Origin: Microtetraspora niveoalba
Lineage (GTDB): Bacteria > Actinomycetota > Actinomycetes > Streptosporangiales > Streptosporangiaceae
NCBI RefSeq assembly: GCF_001570405.1
Contig: NZ_BBYM01000005.1
Span: forward strand, 186,001 to 250,000
Reading direction: 5' to 3'
Length of the DNA: 64,000 bases
The notes beneath the pieces are model-generated. The model did not search any database, was not told the origin of the DNA, and saw only the letters and a program-made list of their open reading frames with translations. This document shows, one piece after another, positions 61,571 to 64,000 of this stretch; within the stretch, counting starts at the first letter, position 1, and each line of letters begins with the position of its first letter. The position numbers were made by a program, and so were the translations under genes.

Positions 61571-63271
61571 GTGACCACACAGGAGACCCCTCCGAGCGAC
61601 TCCGGCCCGGCCGAGCCGGCCGCCGAGCTGATCCTCCGCGCCGAGCGCTGGTTTCGCGAGCAGCCCGACGTGATCGCCTGCCAGGTCGGTGGCCGCACCC
61701 CGTCGGCCACCACCTACGGGCAGATGTCGCGGGCGGTGGACCGTACCGTCGCGGCCCTCGCCAGGGCCGGGATCCGCCCGGGCATGCGTACCGGCCTGCT
61801 GGTACCGCCGGGTCCGGAACTGGGCGCGCTGGCCGTCGCCCTGGTACGGCTCCGCGCGGTGCCGGTGCTGGTCGATCCCGGGCTGCCGCTCGGCGCGATC
61901 AAGCGCTGTCTGCGCCAGGCGGCGCCCGAGGCCTTCATCGCGATTCCCGCCGTGCAGGTGGCCAGGAGGCTGCTGGGCTGGACCCCTGACGTCCGTGTGT
62001 CCATCACCGTCCCCTCGCGGCGACCCCTCGGCCCGACATGGCCGTCAGGCGGACCCGGACGCGGCCTTCCGCCCGGCGAGCCGGGCCGCGGCTTCGATCC
62101 CGGCGAGCCGGGACGGTGGCCCTCCGCCGGCCCCGACGACGTGGCGCTGATCGCCTACACCTCGGGATCCACCGGCCCGCCCAAGGGCGTGCCGCTGCGT
62201 CACCGGCACCTGGCCGCGCAGCTCAACCTGCTGGGCGCGCTGGGCACGGTGGAACCGGGAACGCCGGTGTTGTCGACGTTCGCGCCGTTCGCCCTGGGAG
62301 CGGCGGCGTTCGGGGCGACCGTGGTGATCCCGGACATGGACCCGCGGCATCCGGTGCGGACCGACCCGGCCGCCCTGGTCGCCGACATCCAGCGGTATCG
62401 CGTGGCCGGGATGTTCGCCGCTCCCGCGCTGCTGGACCGGCTCGCGCGTCACTGCGCCGCCCATGACCTGGTACTGGACACGCTGGGCGACGTGGTGTCC
62501 GCCGGGGCGCCGCTGCCGATGCCGGTGATGGACCGCCTGCGCGGCTGCCTGCGCGACGACGCGCGGGTGCTGTCGGTGTACGGAGCCACCGAATGCATGC
62601 CGGTGGCCGCGATCGAGAGCCGCCTGCTCGCCGAGCACGCCGCGGCCACCGCCGCCGGGGCGGGCACCTGCCTGGGTCCTCCGCTCCCGGGCGCCGAGGT
62701 GCGCGTCATCGCCCTCAGCGACGACCCCATCGAGCGGTGGAGCGAGGACCTGGTCGTGCCGGCCGGCACCATCGGGGAGATCACCGTGGCCGCCCCCACC
62801 GTCAGCGACCCCTACCTGGACGATCCGGAGGCCACCGCGCTGGCCCGGATCGGCGACGGGGACCGCGTCTGGCACCGGATGGGTGACGTCGGCCGGTTCG
62901 ACGAGCAGGGAAGGCTCTGGTTCGCCGGACGCAAATCAGAACGGGTCCGCACCGTCGGCGGTGACCTGTACACCGACCAGGTCGAACCCGTCTTCGCCAC
63001 CGTGCCGGGGGTCCGCCGCACCGCACTGGTCGGTGTCGGTCCCGCCGGCGCGCAGCGTGCGGTCCTGGTCGTGGAGTGCGAATCGGGATCCCGGGACAAC
63101 GCTCGCGTGAAGGCCGACATCCTGGACGTGGCGGCCCGCCATCCACACACCGCCGAGCTTCGGGAGGTGCTGTTCCACCCCGGGTTCCCGGTCGACGCCC
63201 GGCACAACAGCAAGATCCGCCGGCACGAGCTCGCCCTGTGGGCCTCGCGGCGCGTCCGGGCGGGCCGATGA
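61571..63271 (+). CDS. oleC-like: OleC-like beta-lactone synthetase (AMP-dependent ligase family)
   Basis: A 566-residue ANL-family enzyme. It has the P-loop IAYTSGSTGPPKGVPL (about residue 195), the A5-type motif VYGATECMPVAAIES (about 337, the OleC hallmark being YGATE-x-LPVA) and the A7/A8 segment WHRMGDVGRFDEQGRLWFAGRKSERV. The closing Lys is in ARHNSKIRRHEL. OleC adenylates 2-alkyl-3-hydroxy acids and closes them to beta-lactones. An inserted loop (residues 158-184) carries repeated GEPGR words. GTG 61571 lies 4 nt after the OleA-like stop, and the stop overlaps the OleD-like start (ATGA). Confidence 0.85.
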   Translation: MTTQETPPSDSGPAEPAAELILRAERWFREQPDVIACQVGGRTPSATTYGQMSRAVDRTVAALARAGIRPGMRTGLLVPPGPELGALAVALVRLRAVPVLVDPGLPLGAIKRCLRQAAPEAFIAIPAVQVARRLLGWTPDVRVSITVPSRRPLGPTWPSGGPGRGLPPGEPGRGFDPGEPGRWPSAGPDDVALIAYTSGSTGPPKGVPLRHRHLAAQLNLLGALGTVEPGTPVLSTFAPFALGAAAFGATVVIPDMDPRHPVRTDPAALVADIQRYRVAGMFAAPALLDRLARHCAAHDLVLDTLGDVVSAGAPLPMPVMDRLRGCLRDDARVLSVYGATECMPVAAIESRLLAEHAAATAAGAGTCLGPPLPGAEVRVIALSDDPIERWSEDLVVPAGTIGEITVAAPTVSDPYLDDPEATALARIGDGDRVWHRMGDVGRFDEQGRLWFAGRKSERVRTVGGDLYTDQVEPVFATVPGVRRTALVGVGPAGAQRAVLVVECESGSRDNARVKADILDVAARHPHTAELREVLFHPGFPVDARHNSKIRRHELALWASRRVRAGR

Positions 63272-64000
63272 CGAGGGTCCTGGTGACCGGGGGCGGCGGC
63301 TTCCTGGGAGAGGCCGTCTGCCGGCGGCTGGCCGCCCGCGGTGACACCGTGCACGCTCTTCAGCGCCGCCACAGCCCCGCGCTGGCGGCTCTCGGGGTCA
63401 CCCAGCACCTCGCCGACGTCCGCGACCGCGCGGCGGTGCTGGCCGCCGTCGCCGGATGCGGGGCGGTCGTGCACTGCGCCGCGAAGGCCGGCGTACACGG
63501 ACGGGACCGGGACTACGAGGAGATCAACGTGTCAGGAACGCGGAACGTGCTGGACGCCTGCGCGTACCACGGGGCACGCCTGGTCCACACGTCCTCGCCG
63601 AGCGTCGTCCACGACGGACGGGACCTGGAGGGAGTGGACGAGTCCGTGCCCTACGGCCGCCGTTTTCCCGCCGCCTATCCGCGGACCAAGGCCGAAGCGG
63701 AACGGCTCGTACTCGCCGGCGCCGCGGCCGGGCGGGTGACGGCGGTCGCGTTGCGTCCGCATCTCATCTGGGGGCCGGGAGATCCGCACTTCCTGCCCAG
63801 GCTGGTGGCCCACCGCCGCCTGCTGTGGCTGCTGGGCGAGACCGACAAGACCGTCGACACCGTCTACATCGACAACGCTGCCGACGCCCACCTGCTCGCT
63901 CTCGACCGGTTACGTCCCGGCTCACCGCCGGCCGGGCGGGCCTACTTCATCACCCAGGGCCAGCCCTGCGGTTTCGGGGAATGGCTCAACCTGCTGCTGC
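63268..64000 (+). CDS. oleD-like: OleD-like 2-alkyl-3-ketoacid reductase, 5' part (cut by window edge)
   Basis: 244 codons of an extended short-chain dehydrogenase are visible. It has the NAD(P) motif VTGGGGFLG at residues 6-14, the SSPSVVHDGRDLEGVDES segment, the Tyr-Lys pair in YPRTKAEAE and ALRPHLIWGPGDPHFLPRL. These blocks are very close to OleD, which reduces 2-alkyl-3-keto acids to the 3-hydroxy acids used by OleC. The C-terminal substrate part continues beyond 64000. Its start overlaps the OleC-like stop, so OleA, OleC and OleD-like genes form one coupled series. Confidence 0.88.
   Translation, partial: MTRVLVTGGGGFLGEAVCRRLAARGDTVHALQRRHSPALAALGVTQHLADVRDRAAVLAAVAGCGAVVHCAAKAGVHGRDRDYEEINVSGTRNVLDACAYHGARLVHTSSPSVVHDGRDLEGVDESVPYGRRFPAAYPRTKAEAERLVLAGAAAGRVTAVALRPHLIWGPGDPHFLPRLVAHRRLLWLLGETDKTVDTVYIDNAADAHLLALDRLRPGSPPAGRAYFITQGQPCGFGEWLNLLL

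Overview
The window is high-GC DNA with strong G/C preference at third codon positions, GTG and TTG starts, and actinobacterial families (MurJ, ESX-type WXG100 proteins, DesK/DesR-type two-component genes, MbtH, DUF885, SigE-like sigma domains). It fits a filamentous actinomycete, perhaps Streptosporangiales. The genus cannot be fixed from this sequence alone. No rRNA, tRNA, CRISPR array or intact insertion sequence was recognised.

Layout. 1-6.5 kb: the 5' end of a ROK-type repressor, divergent from a complete peptide/oligosaccharide ABC importer (binding protein, two permeases, double ATPase). 6.5-9 kb: a divergent LuxR-type response regulator and a sensor kinase whose membrane and helix module looks duplicated. 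9-13.9 kb: epoxide hydrolase, SnoaL-like protein, DoxX-like membrane protein, TusA-like protein and a DUF885 protein. 14.4-24.2 kb: a compact, translationally coupled peptide biosynthetic operon (FAD amine oxidase, free carrier protein, C-A-PCP-esterase NRPS, MbtH, stand-alone A domain, ATP-grasp ligase, MFS exporter). 24.6-30.9 kb: AarF/UbiB-like kinase, bestrophin-like protein, a Pro/Ala repeat protein and MurJ, with several short tandem repeats. 31-35.8 kb: type VII (ESX-like) candidate substrates, including a WXG100-NlpC/P60 hydrolase, but no secretion ATPase. 36-51.8 kb: mostly small housekeeping or accessory genes, often with a clear inverted-repeat operator (ArsR/SRPBCC pair, TetR/hydrolase pair, XRE/SnoaL pair), a PoxB-like enzyme, an acyltransferase preceded by a 20-bp-period repeat, and a pair of beta-propeller proteins, one carrying a sigma-factor-like head. 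51.9-52.5 kb: gene remnants. 52.7 kb to the right edge: a second biosynthetic locus.

The right-hand locus is the most striking part. A single-module reducing type I PKS (KS-AT-DH-MT-ER-KR-ACP, no thioesterase) is followed by an OleA-like thiolase-fold condensing enzyme, an OleC-like beta-lactone synthetase and an OleD-like ketoacid reductase (cut by the window edge). Known Ole chemistry suggests that the PKS builds a methyl-branched reduced chain, the OleA-like enzyme releases it by Claisen condensation, OleD reduces the beta-keto acid and OleC closes a beta-lactone. Such a PKS-fed Ole assembly line would differ from lipstatin or nocardiolactone pathways, which draw on acyl-CoAs. A nine-copy 13-bp tandem repeat lies between the PKS and the OleA-like gene and runs into its ribosome binding site.
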